This document shows, piece by piece, positions 21,301-26,020 of a stretch of 31,477 nt of DNA. A program made the translations under genes and the position numbers. Source of the DNA: PNC22 sp035654175 (GTDB lineage: Bacteria; Planctomycetota; Phycisphaerae; Phycisphaerales; UBA1924); assembly GCA_035654175.1 (NCBI GenBank), contig DASRXL010000224.1:1-31477 (forward strand), in the 5' to 3' direction. How positions within the stretch are numbered: the stretch's first letter is position 1; each line of letters opens with the position of its first letter. Under the pieces are notes generated by a model. That model did not search any database and was not told the origin of the DNA. It saw only the letters and a program-made list of their open reading frames with translations.

Positions 21301-23309
21301 TCGGCGAAGACCAGGAGGCTGCCCGAGGCGGCGTCCACCTGGATCTCGACCTCCCCGCGCTCGCTCTCGTCGATCCCCTGGTTCATCTGCTCGAGGAGGG
21401 CGACGGCGCGCTCGCGCACGAGCGCCGGATCGCCGGAGGTGATGCGGACGACGCGGAAATCACGCCCGCCCGGCTCCTCGGCGTCGAGCTGCGCGATGAG
21501 CTGCTCGATCACGGCGAACTGCTCCGGCTCGGCGCGGACGATGAGCGAGTCGAGATCGTCGAGCGCCTCGAAGCTCGGGGCGACGTAGGGCGAGCCGTCG
21601 TCCGGGGTGAGGAGCGGGCGGGCGAGACGGGAGAGCTTCTCGACCAGCCGGCTCGGCACGGCGACGCCGAGCTCGTACGTGCGGGAGACGCTCTGGACCA
21701 CCTGCCGGCTCTCCGCGTCGTTCAGCCGGCGCTCGAAGCGGGCGAGGGCGGCGGGAGAGCCAACGAGCGTCGCGGTGCGCGACTCGGCGTCGAAGGTCGC
21801 GGCGACGGGGTCTTTCGTCCCGTCCTCGGTGAGGGTGTCGAGCGCGAGGGCCTGCTCGATGGTGGCCTGCGGGTCGGCGGTGTCGATGCGGACCACGCGA
21901 ACGTCGGTCTTCACCGCCGCGGGCCTGTCGAGGCTCGCGACGAGCTGCTCGAGCTGCTGGACGTCCGCGGTCGGCCCGGCCACGAGGAGGCCGGCGCCGT
22001 CGGGCGTCGGGCTGAAGCGGACGAGCTGCTGCTGTCGCGCCGAGAGCATGCGCCCGAGGATGGCCTCGGCCTGGGCGGCCGTGATGTGCTCCAGCGGGAG
22101 CGACTTGGCGGTCGAGTCGGGCTGGGCCTGGCGGGCCCGGCCCGTCGCCGCGGCGGGGTCGATCTCGCCGATCAGCGCGGTCGCCTGGACGAGGAGCGAC
22201 TGCGCGCCCACGACGGCGATCTTGTTGACGCTCTCGAGCGGCAGCACGCTGGGGCGCGAGTCCTCGGCGACGGACGAGAAGAGGCTGGTGAGCGTCTGCG
22301 CCGCCTGGGCGGGCGTGATGCTCTCCAAGGCGAAGGTGACGAGCTGCCGCTCGCCGCTCAGCGCGCCGGCGGGGACGTCGAGGATCTCGACGAGCTCGGC
22401 GACGGTCTCGAGGCGGTTGGCGGAGCCGACGGCGATCACCGAGTTGGTGCGGGCGTCCGGCTGGAGGTTGAGGCCCGCGACCGTGACCTCCTGCACCTTC
22501 GTCTGCGTGCCATCGGGGTTGACATACACCGTCTGCTGCCGCTCGCCGACCAGGCCCTTGAGTGCGGTGACGACGTCCTCAGCCTTGCCGTGCCGGAGCG
22601 CGAACAGGCGGAACTCCGAGTCGACCGGCCGGACCGCGTCGATCGTGCGAATAATGGACGCGATGCGCTCGCACTGGGCGGCGGACTCGACCAGGATGAG
22701 CATGTTCTGCACATCCACCGGGGTGACGGAGCCGTAGGCGCCGAGGAGGGGCTTGATCTGCTCGGCCACCTGCGACGCGCGGCTGTTGTCGAGCGGCAGC
22801 GTCATCGTGACGATCATGTCAGAGGTGATCCCCTCGGGCAGCTCGCCCTCCCCCACGACCGGCGAGGGCTTGCGCACCGCGTCCTGGAGCGACGACAGAT
22901 AGAGGAAGTTGCCCTCGTGACGCAGGGCGACGCCGTGGAGGCGCAGATTGAGATTCAGGATCGAGAGCGCCTCGGAGAAGGAGTAATCGCTCCCGCCGAT
23001 GAAGGTCATGGTGCCCGCCGGGGGCTCGGCCTCGCGGATCACCGGAAGCCCGGTCTCGCGCGCGAAGAAATCCAGGACCACGGAGAAGGGCGTGTCCTTG
23101 AACTGGAAGCGGATGCGCGAGTCGGTCGGCTGGGCCGGCGTGACGGGCGCCTCGGATTGCGCCTGCGCCGGGGCCGCCTCCTGGGCCGGCTGGGGGGCGC
23201 CCTCCGTCGACGCCTCCTGGGCTTGGAGGGCCCGCGCCGACGCCGCATATCCCGCGGCGGCCAGCAGAGAGGCGATCACGATGACCCGCGTCTGTCCGCG
23301 AGGGTTCAT
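9351..23309 (-). CDS. gspD: Giant type II secretion secretin with about 50 tandem N1-type modules
   Basis: The product has 4652 residues, about seven times a normal GspD. A signal peptide (cleavage near ARA, residue 27) is followed by an Ala/Pro/Gln linker (about 30-62). Next comes an N0 domain (about 63-150: IRFQFKDTPFSVVLDFFARETGL). About 50 secretin_N/N1-like modules follow (about 161-4318), each with a start like RxFPLxxADA, a central TNSLIV-type strand and an end like VxxLD. The secretin barrel domain (about 4319-4550) has the gate region GENVGLPGG and the signature VPLIGDIPIIG, then LLVILTPHVI. A Pro-rich tail of about 100 residues ends the protein. It should form the outer-membrane channel of the T2SS. 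I chose the ATG at 23309 because GGAG lies 6 nt upstream and a signal peptide starts there. The frame is open throughout and modules are diverged, so this is not an assembly repeat. PilQ is a less likely identity given the gspF-K neighbours. Confidence 0.95.
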   Translation of the reverse strand: MNPRGQTRVIVIASLLAAAGYAASARALQAQEASTEGAPQPAQEAAPAQAQSEAPVTPAQPTDSRIRFQFKDTPFSVVLDFFARETGLPVIREAEPPAGTMTFIGGSDYSFSEALSILNLNLRLHGVALRHEGNFLYLSSLQDAVRKPSPVVGEGELPEGITSDMIVTMTLPLDNSRASQVAEQIKPLLGAYGSVTPVDVQNMLILVESAAQCERIASIIRTIDAVRPVDSEFRLFALRHGKAEDVVTALKGLVGERQQTVYVNPDGTQTKVQEVTVAGLNLQPDARTNSVIAVGSANRLETVAELVEILDVPAGALSGERQLVTFALESITPAQAAQTLTSLFSSVAEDSRPSVLPLESVNKIAVVGAQSLLVQATALIGEIDPAAATGRARQAQPDSTAKSLPLEHITAAQAEAILGRMLSARQQQLVRFSPTPDGAGLLVAGPTADVQQLEQLVASLDRPAAVKTDVRVVRIDTADPQATIEQALALDTLTEDGTKDPVAATFDAESRTATLVGSPAALARFERRLNDAESRQVVQSVSRTYELGVAVPSRLVEKLSRLARPLLTPDDGSPYVAPSFEALDDLDSLIVRAEPEQFAVIEQLIAQLDAEEPGGRDFRVVRITSGDPALVRERAVALLEQMNQGIDESERGEVEIQVDAASGSLLVFADSAGMRQFEGVLQQVQQLIPPERTTRVIDVQNVAAASILDPLRELILSADSIEPSRAVPEPTISVLERTNSLVVTAEQAQHGLVAELIQRLDRPDPGALPPMRILQLRAADAVNVAEMLQQRYAGRPLAERTAKPVNIQAEAGTNTLIVTAHPDLFEDVKATVEVLNEEGAGEPERTTKLFPLKVARATDVAAAMDRLYPEPPIPADRYGRPMPWLREKKEVNVSADPSSNSLIFDAPTDRIPDLEELAAQLDRVEVPPQAELRTFRVVKGDIDTIAATLSGLARQGALSEPAQAGKQPVQVMVQAEPRSGTLIVAGDKATFAKVEEILGSLSAVPVERSLRIIPVANVPAAEVRARALAIYQAQVEGLPDAEPVEVSIDDNSNSLEVVGDPDGLARFAEIIDQLQQQTGTAREVRLIDLKLAKVDDTIKFLEEMVAANKSITMQGGPAPVFEPVEATNSLIVAAQPNQMAIIEALVRSVDAQQAGERPPLRILRLRATDATNLARVLQQSYDSRPVDDRTKKPVDIQADEATNTLVVSAHPEVLPEIEQIVQELNATQSFDAEGREIRIFPLAWARAEELARTIDEMFPEPPVPVDRYGRPQPQLKQPKEVFVRADRATNSLIVDAPAQRLAGFEQIVRSLDQQNLGDDVEVRTYRVERAELAAVAAALQELSNSGAFRASSRTPVTISTEPTTRSLVVSGPSAVFAQVEQVLDSLEQAPERPDTSLKMYPLKFARAEQLQALLSDLLATRLRDEEARAGRAADDVESLLDVAAHGPSNTIIITAPPSIQQVAEELIRSLDTEAAASGRRSIHVLPLTYADATEVAATLTQALPGMELPGGGDVAIIAAAGSNAVILSGAATDLKKIEELVEPLDVRPVDPETMGVETFALAHADATRIVQTVQSLLVEQQETDPRLLSYQLRYSRDPNLFKKPTIHVEAEERTNSLIVSAPAATLELAKTIIERLDQPAAPSDRTAATFTPSKADPVHLVETVGRIIDETLPQERRPLELTAEPRTGSIVAIGSRSQIAEAMTLLAEFDERAFALPGVELSVIDLAHADAVAVAPTVEALASDRSRWPDDLRRAEQAGLAVAVPRVTADAQRNRLVVSAPGPLAPVVRQLVAALDAPGGREVGVRLFPLKRGSAESVAAALQAAFAAGVEPGEPHATATAEATSNTVVVAGSEERLAQAESLVRAMDETVEPNGMGVRTIALKHALAESLAPIVERILTEESAIDQLPEWTRWQFLLRAQEGSAERPPVRVAAEGRLNAIVIAAPLDVIELAEQIVTELDVPPSGPTGGQRLVRVIPLLNADAQTLASNIEAMFEEEASQAPPPVVRVDSGGNALIVRASADQMTLIEQLAKELDAATLTSARQLRMIPVDRSRADAGLMAATIQRLLEQQGGVRVEIISAEELLREPAGQGKRGSDAGPARPFRPGAGPEALSLPEILAAGAIAQPGVQPEGRPEPQPEQEERIVRIAVDPASNSLVVVGAPRLTDRIAALAAELEGQMPAEPSTVRIVTLPDGADAQAIGQIVQQTMQQIGRASAANPGGFTGGVGVLPDPSGSALIVWANETDFQSLGRLIGSVANLDPTLSLTVKVYPLENITADRAARAIEDLFAASPRGRQARRLRGMDMTITSPDGESLRATVDPDLVRITAPQGGTSVLVAAPAEAIGMIDSLVGLLDQSPVADRLAIRRYTLENARADDLSATFQTLFDAQRQGALRNDMPQARFVPDDRTNSILVTASATQHEEIGRLMETADAEQADDGLELAIIRLGQADAQAAQRILDQVVIGKDEGKRERVHISAEPDSGVLVVRAAPEDLAEVRRIVAEIDTAEMAALPVRTITLEQADAEAVAASLTRFFRDRDQALQRTGRRTTQQGVAITGDRRSGTLVVAAGDADFEQIAAMVERFDAESSSVAKLTFEVIPLKNARVTDLEETLRNLSGELQYERMYGGYNRSGDAGPEDKLLIDVNERLNAVIVMGQGETLEVMKSIVARLDVPFSEKTARVVKVVPIEKGDPQTIASALESAMDSGGEDDWWYWPPRSDPDQVTVEVDARRRSIILIGPGARVEEAVAYAQQLDAVTGRPDAVVEPIPLRFADAARAAQNLSRFFQERARAEGLPQEQVSIIGSQDGNLLLVTADAESLGLVRTLVSELDKPELGDDRRLEIVYLQNGTAAEVAQAVRAMFPQAGRAEERVIVTPQANNNSLIVSAPTQRYEQVAALIADLDAAPRPEDVNIASVPLQHARAADMARALEAALPAAINIIVTPVTRSNAILLTGSDAAISLVKEQIARLDTEPEQQLQEFRRVQLHHVPAGDVRFTLTTLLRDMPRGADEPEPRIDYSPNDNTISVFATPGQLAQIEEMIRQLDVAGAGDRTTEFVRLEFADAEQTAEALKVFYGRFAQEAKSFAARNVSIVADKASNSLVISADASEWENIRSLLQKLDTAEYDTSRQLVVIPLKHADAASVARALNEGFRQSVQDEVDRERARQQPGPQRSGQRDQREGDLYLPTVLVDTEGVPSVAAEVQTNSLIVSAGRKELERIERIVAQLDTPEFVKLPQPVVIPIERGRASAIAQALTQMFSAQGGGRSGPRSARIFGDDVSNTLVVRAEEDDLVQIWSLARALQERGEQSVAPRILRVQHVPAARIRQLVDTAFAPVAQKLDEPFAVDVDRASNSLIVSTSPGIYEQVAEFVAQLDVSDAPAQPAPAQPGADAGAPAPGLLIVEIQHNDPAAIRTMLEQMGLTQATPDDRFGLVSEPVTLVDIPGRAALGVIASARDAETVERLIRALDAEPLEADQEMAVVPLKLAGAQAVVATLERMLDPAAQQAKTGPAEALREHVRRLRMTRGFGQEPLTLDLSRPIRLIPDQESNSVIVASTPGNVAVLADLVATLDALPVGDAVVVRIFPLQNAAAARVKGIVDQLFSQGEALRRLPGTQRRGLPPTATGQALAGEIAVSIDERTNALLVAGREEAVALVEVLVADLDADTVGNWVEPALIPLEHADARTIADIIQRVVIEGTRATPEADGLQRQVARLRVLAAGGDPTSPDARIESDLFVPLASLIVEPEPDTNTLIVVGTPANISVVRELVGSLDVELAGAGNAVRLFPLEHAAADRVASVLADVFAQREEAGVLRPEDRLIVTSDPRTNTLVLSTSQRSLGVVESLLGSLDAEDADYTVGLHVLPVPGADVASLAPKLQQLMQERIASAQRGGGVESPMDTFSVVADPANSLLILTASDENLQLVKELLAAIETDASTLAGGGKTDILRLQNARAEEVALAINDVYVARENERRGQNAVSVTAEGRLNALIVRGTDADIAAIRAMAERFDSGEILSVQDVRRFELRSANALEVVRLLEGLLAGRPLGDSSGQARATRLRYLRDDISDALDGATGRAVTEAEVDDFIREQVRLTADLRTNSVLVSAPTEIVELVASILADLDGSTAGSREIEAFRLKNADARAMADLLRDLFNLRLQGDTLVLVPTGQPTEEEQETGLDSASVTAVPDQRQELSITIDARTNTLLVSGTEEYLELVRKVVEDLDTIEANEREQLVFHLTNAKAKEIETTLQSYFTTEAATMQRTLGGEAGISGSVARQLEQEVTVVGDEKSNKLLISASPRYISAVEQIVSELDAAPPQVMIQVLLAEVTLDDESTWGVDVEVGGLTGLGNDAYKFGSFAAGGALASALGTPNLSVSSLDFELMIRALEVQGKLEVLSRPQITVKNNEEARIQVGENVGLPGGSTQSGDNVTTDVNYEDVGIILQVTPTISGDGFVQLDINPEISALTSRTTQVSSDLQAPVITRRVVDTTVSVMDGQTVVIGGLIQTTQEARDWKVPLIGDIPIIGLPFRSSKMQNVKTELLVILTPHVIPGGRPAVARYQLLSDHEINRLTDPGRIVEEVGPVEADPAVAPPPLEPGEPGFAPDGADPAMFHDAPRIQAKPVRSGSAEEIDWTSAPRVRARRPGDTQPAKE
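11742..12878 (-). repeat. Two-module block duplicated within gspD (modules 42-43 and 44-45)
   Basis: Modules 42-43 (about 12294-12878) match modules 44-45 (about 11742-12293). Both begin with a module carrying a long Arg-rich loop and run through a matching junction: TPGNVAVLADLVATLD then RIFPLQNAAAARV, against TPANISVVRELVGSLD then RLFPLEHAAADRV. This is a separate, C-terminal expansion event. Confidence 0.7.
18877..21238 (-). repeat. Five-module block duplicated within gspD (modules 8-12 and 13-17)
   Basis: Modules 8-12 (about 20071-21238) align in order with modules 13-17 (about 18877-20070). The clearest pairs are module 9 with 14 (PPMRILQLRAADA against PPLRILRLRATDA; TNTLIVTAHP against TNTLVVSAHP) and module 10 with 15 (YPEPPIPADRYGRPMP against FPEPPVPVDRYGRPQP). 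Modules 11/16 and 8/13 also match; 12/17 is weaker. The offset is about 1.17 kb. Confidence 0.8.
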
Positions 23310-23315
23310 TCCAGA

Positions 23316-23319
23316 CTCC
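23316..23319 (-). promoter_or_regulatory. Ribosome binding site of gspD
   Basis: GGAG within AAAGGAGTCTGGA lies 6 nt before the ATG at 23309. It fixes the start of the giant secretin at MNPRGQ rather than at an in-frame GTG 24 codons upstream, which would overlap the promoter candidate. Confidence 0.75.
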
Positions 23320-23379
23320 TTTCCCGAGACCGGCGCTCCCGCCCGGCCCGGCCGACTCCCGGCCTTCGAGCTAGTACGC

Positions 23380-23388
23380 ACTATACCA
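23380..23388 (-). promoter_or_regulatory. Extended -10 promoter candidate for gspD
   Basis: On the minus strand TGGTATAGT fits the extended -10 form TGnTATAAT with one mismatch. It stands out in this GC-rich region and sits in the only sizeable gap (96 nt) within the gspH-to-lipoprotein segment. The -35 region is weak (ATGAGC at 18 nt). Transcription would start near 23373, giving a leader of about 64 nt that ends in the gspD ribosome binding site. Confidence 0.5.
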
Positions 23389-23405
23389 AATTGCCGACGG
23401 CTCGC

Positions 23406-24452
23406 TCATTCGAGCGGGTGGCGGTCCGCCAGGGTCTGATCCAGGGCGAGAGAGAACTTCCGCTCGCCGATCTGGAACACGGCCTTGTCCTGCACCGCGA
23501 GGACCAGCACCGCGTCCAGCACGGCCTGCCCCGGGCTCAGGAAGAGCGCGCCCCCGGTGCGGTCGTTGAGCATGATCGCCATAGACCCCTGCGCGGGGCT
23601 GCTCGAGATGCTCGTGAGCCGCCACTCGTGATAGGGCGGAGGGGGCGGCGGCGGCGTGCTGGAGTTCGGCGCGTTCCCGACCGGCTGCGGGGTCGCCGCG
23701 GCGATGGTGACCGGCTCGCTCTGGGGCAGGGGAGGCGGCGCGAACACATTGCGCGACACGATCGTGCCGCTGGCGAGCACCTGCTCGGCGGTCGGGTCCA
23801 CGATGACGGGCGGCTGCGAGTCCGGCGTCGCCGGGGCGCCGGACGCGGCGGGCGGCGCCAGGTCGGGCATGAAGGCGGTGCAGACGTCCAGGCGGATGTC
23901 GAACGCGGCGGCCTGCGCATCGCGGGGCTTGAGGCTGAAGCCGCGGACCGACCAGATCCACGGCTGCGACTGGGCCAGGGCGAGGAGCCTGGTGACGGCG
24001 GCGAACGACCCGCCGCCCCGCACCTCGGCGTCCACCATGTACACGTCGGACATGGCGATGGACTCGCTGCGCGCGACGGTGCGGAACTCCGAGACCTTCT
24101 GATCGACGGCGGGGTTCTTGATGGGCTTCCCGGCCTGAGTGGTGACGACGATCTCATCCACGATGAGCCCGGCGTCGCGGGCGAGCCGCTGCAGGCCGTC
24201 GCGGAAGCGCGAGTCCACCTGGTCGGGAGTGAAGCCGAGGGTGCTCTGCGCGACCTCGAGCAGCTTCTGCTCGGTCGTCGACCGTTCGTCGAGCGCGGCC
24301 TTGAAGCCCTCGATCGCCGAGCTGTAGGTGGCGAGGTCGCTCTCCAGCTTGTCCTTGTACCGGAGGAACTTCATGTAGTACGTCATCGCGCCCATGCCCG
24401 CGAAGAGCAGGATCGCCGGCACGAGCAGGAGGAGCTTGTGCGTCGGCTTCAC
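23406..24452 (-). CDS. T2SS assembly protein: PilO/GspM-like domain fused to a PilP/GspC HR-like domain
   Basis: A 348-residue inner-membrane protein. One transmembrane helix (about 6-27) is followed by a coiled-coil-like stretch (YKDKLESDLATYSSAIEGFK) and a PilO/GspM-type ferredoxin-like region to about 215. A Pro-rich linker leads to a C-terminal domain (about 231-348). Its motif RNVFAPP, then WRLTSI, then a beta-rich segment with LSPGQAVLDAVLV, resembles the HR domain of GspC/PilP, which docks on the N0 domain of the secretin. It should link the inner-membrane platform to the giant GspD. The GTG start is in a GTGA overlap with the gspL stop and is preceded by GGGGAGG. No separate gspC or gspM occurs in the window, which supports the fusion. 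Domain assignment is by pattern; the PilO/GspM half is less certain than the HR half. Confidence 0.75.
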   Translation of the reverse strand: MKPTHKLLLLVPAILLFAGMGAMTYYMKFLRYKDKLESDLATYSSAIEGFKAALDERSTTEQKLLEVAQSTLGFTPDQVDSRFRDGLQRLARDAGLIVDEIVVTTQAGKPIKNPAVDQKVSEFRTVARSESIAMSDVYMVDAEVRGGGSFAAVTRLLALAQSQPWIWSVRGFSLKPRDAQAAAFDIRLDVCTAFMPDLAPPAASGAPATPDSQPPVIVDPTAEQVLASGTIVSRNVFAPPPLPQSEPVTIAAATPQPVGNAPNSSTPPPPPPPYHEWRLTSISSSPAQGSMAIMLNDRTGGALFLSPGQAVLDAVLVLAVQDKAVFQIGERKFSLALDQTLADRHPLE

Positions 24453-26020
24453 GATCCACCTCCCCTCGGGGCGTCCTTGAGCATCACCTCGTCCGGCGAG
24501 GGCACGCTCGTGGTCAGCTGGTACTCGAACTCGTTGAATACGTCGGCCCCGCGGGTCTGTGCGCCGTAGACGCTGCTCGCCACGAGCCGGCCGCGCAGCG
24601 AGTTGGCCACGTCGCGCGAGGCCAGGCCCGCGAGGTTGAACTCGATGCGGCGCGTCCCGATCCATTCGCCCTCGCGCAGCGACTTGGCCTCGACGACCTC
24701 GCCCGATTCGGTCTGCTTCCCGAAGGCGACCGCCGACTTGAGCGTGCCGTCAATCGAGGTGAGCCGGGCCAGCTCGGCCGGGGGCATCGATTCGGAGAGA
24801 TACGCGAGATGCTCCACCCAGTCCACAGCGGGCTCGCGGAGCTTCTGCACGTGCTGCAGCCGCGCCTCGGCCCGCAGCTGGCGGACGTACCGCTCCTGGT
24901 AGTCGAACGCGCTGGTCTCCGCGGCCTTGACCTTGCTCTCAAGCGCGCTGTACCGCTGGCTGCCCAGCACGAACCCGCCGCCTCCGAAGATGATCAGCCC
25001 GAGCACCGCCGCGAGCGACGCCTGCCGGATGGGCGCCGCCGTGTCCGGCGCCTTCCGGGGATTGGCGAAGTCGTACGTCGGCCGATTGATCGCGGCCCCG
25101 AGCATGAGGCCGATGAGCGGGGCGAGGCCGGCGCGGGTGGAGCCATCCATCTCGGAGGGCAGCTCGACGGCGTTGGGGAACCTGACGGTCTGCCAGGGGA
25201 GCTCGAGCTCCGCGCCGAGCGCCTTGGCGACGCTCCCGGCCAGCGAATCGTCTCCCAGGACCGCGACGCAGGCGAGGTCGCGCGTCTCGCCGAGACCGCG
25301 ATAGCCGATGCGGGTGCGCTTGGCTTCGAGCGCCACCTTCTCGCCGAACGAGGACCACTCCTCGACCCCCGAGGGCTGGGGGATGTCGACGGCGCGGGAG
25401 AAGGCGACGCGTCCTTCCGAGACGATGCCGAGCTCCACCCCCATCGGCGTGATGGAGACGCCGAGCACGGGGCCGCCCTGCGTGTACGAGAGCTGCGCGA
25501 AGAGGGCCGCCGAGCCCTCCACGCGGAGGGCGACCGAGCGGAGCTTGAGCCTGGCGTCCCGGGCCACGTCGCGGCACCACGTGACGTTCTCGCCGGGCAG
25601 CGCCGCCGCGAGCACGTCAGTCGAGGCGCTCGGAGCGCTCTCGCCGCCCTCGGACCCGAGGCGCACGTAGTCGATCGCGGCGCCCTGGAGCGGCATCGAG
25701 AGCTGCCGGGCCATCTGGATCTGGACCATGCCGGCGAGGTCGCCCTCGCCGGCGTCGCGCAGGGCGGGGAAGGTGAGCCGCTTGAGGACGACGCTGGCGC
25801 GGGGCACGGCGATCACGCACGCCCGGGTCGTGCACCCGGCCTCGCGCAGCGCCTCGCCGATCCATTTGCCGGTGGAGGCCGCGTCGGCCTCGACGCCGGC
25901 GGGGCGCTCGGCGGCCAGCCACCCCCGGACGCGTACGTGCTCGTTGCGGATCGCGCCCCAGACGGCGCTCAGCTGCTGACCGTCCTGGGACAGGATCGCG
26001 ACTTCACCTCGGAGCTTCAT
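24449..26020 (-). CDS. gspL: T2SS inner-membrane platform protein GspL (PilM-PilN type)
   Basis: The 523-residue protein has a cytoplasmic actin-like domain of the PilM/GspL type (about 1-310; ACVIAVPRASVVLKRLTFPAL is the typical strand region of this family). A single transmembrane helix follows (about 331-353, ending in a Gly run), then a coiled coil (YSALESKVKAAETSAFDYQERYV) and a PilN/GspL-like periplasmic domain to the C-terminus. GspL recruits the ATPase GspE to the membrane and contacts GspM. The ATG overlaps the gspK stop by 4 nt and its own stop overlaps the next start, so it lies in the middle of the coupled chain. Sequence similarity to proteobacterial GspL is low by eye; the call rests on architecture and gene order. 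Confidence 0.85.
   Translation of the reverse strand: MKLRGEVAILSQDGQQLSAVWGAIRNEHVRVRGWLAAERPAGVEADAASTGKWIGEALREAGCTTRACVIAVPRASVVLKRLTFPALRDAGEGDLAGMVQIQMARQLSMPLQGAAIDYVRLGSEGGESAPSASTDVLAAALPGENVTWCRDVARDARLKLRSVALRVEGSAALFAQLSYTQGGPVLGVSITPMGVELGIVSEGRVAFSRAVDIPQPSGVEEWSSFGEKVALEAKRTRIGYRGLGETRDLACVAVLGDDSLAGSVAKALGAELELPWQTVRFPNAVELPSEMDGSTRAGLAPLIGLMLGAAINRPTYDFANPRKAPDTAAPIRQASLAAVLGLIIFGGGGFVLGSQRYSALESKVKAAETSAFDYQERYVRQLRAEARLQHVQKLREPAVDWVEHLAYLSESMPPAELARLTSIDGTLKSAVAFGKQTESGEVVEAKSLREGEWIGTRRIEFNLAGLASRDVANSLRGRLVASSVYGAQTRGADVFNEFEYQLTTSVPSPDEVMLKDAPRGGGS

Larger units (their letters stand above)
10356..22829 (-). repeat. Array of about 50 diverged N1-type protein modules inside gspD
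   Basis: Parsing by hand on the recurring pattern (hydrophobic strand, ADA-like helix start, variable loop, NSLIV-like strand, helix ending in LD) gives 50 modules over about 4150 residues, mean about 83. My count may be off by a few. Most modules are 70-85 residues. Several carry long loops before the NSLIV strand, for example the 25th, 38th, 42nd, 44th, 48th and 49th. The repeats are recognisable in protein but not in DNA, so the array is old. Confidence 0.9.

Noticed and set aside
10356..22829. CRISPR-like or DNA-level tandem repeat in the long periodic region
   Set aside because: The periodicity is in the encoded protein; the DNA units vary in length and are not conserved.
9351..23309. 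Assembly artefact or collapsed DNA repeat as the cause of the giant gspD
   Set aside because: Modules differ strongly in sequence and loop length, the frame is never broken, and there are no near-identical DNA repeats that could mislead an assembler.
18126..24569. A 2147-codon open frame on the plus strand, and similar plus-strand frames at 8-4513, 10602-13862 and 13890-18074
   Set aside because: They are antisense to sucA/sucB and gspD. Their translations are low-complexity Arg/Asp/Gly/Leu-rich with no domains, as expected opposite very GC-rich genes. The minus-strand frames carry clear family motifs.
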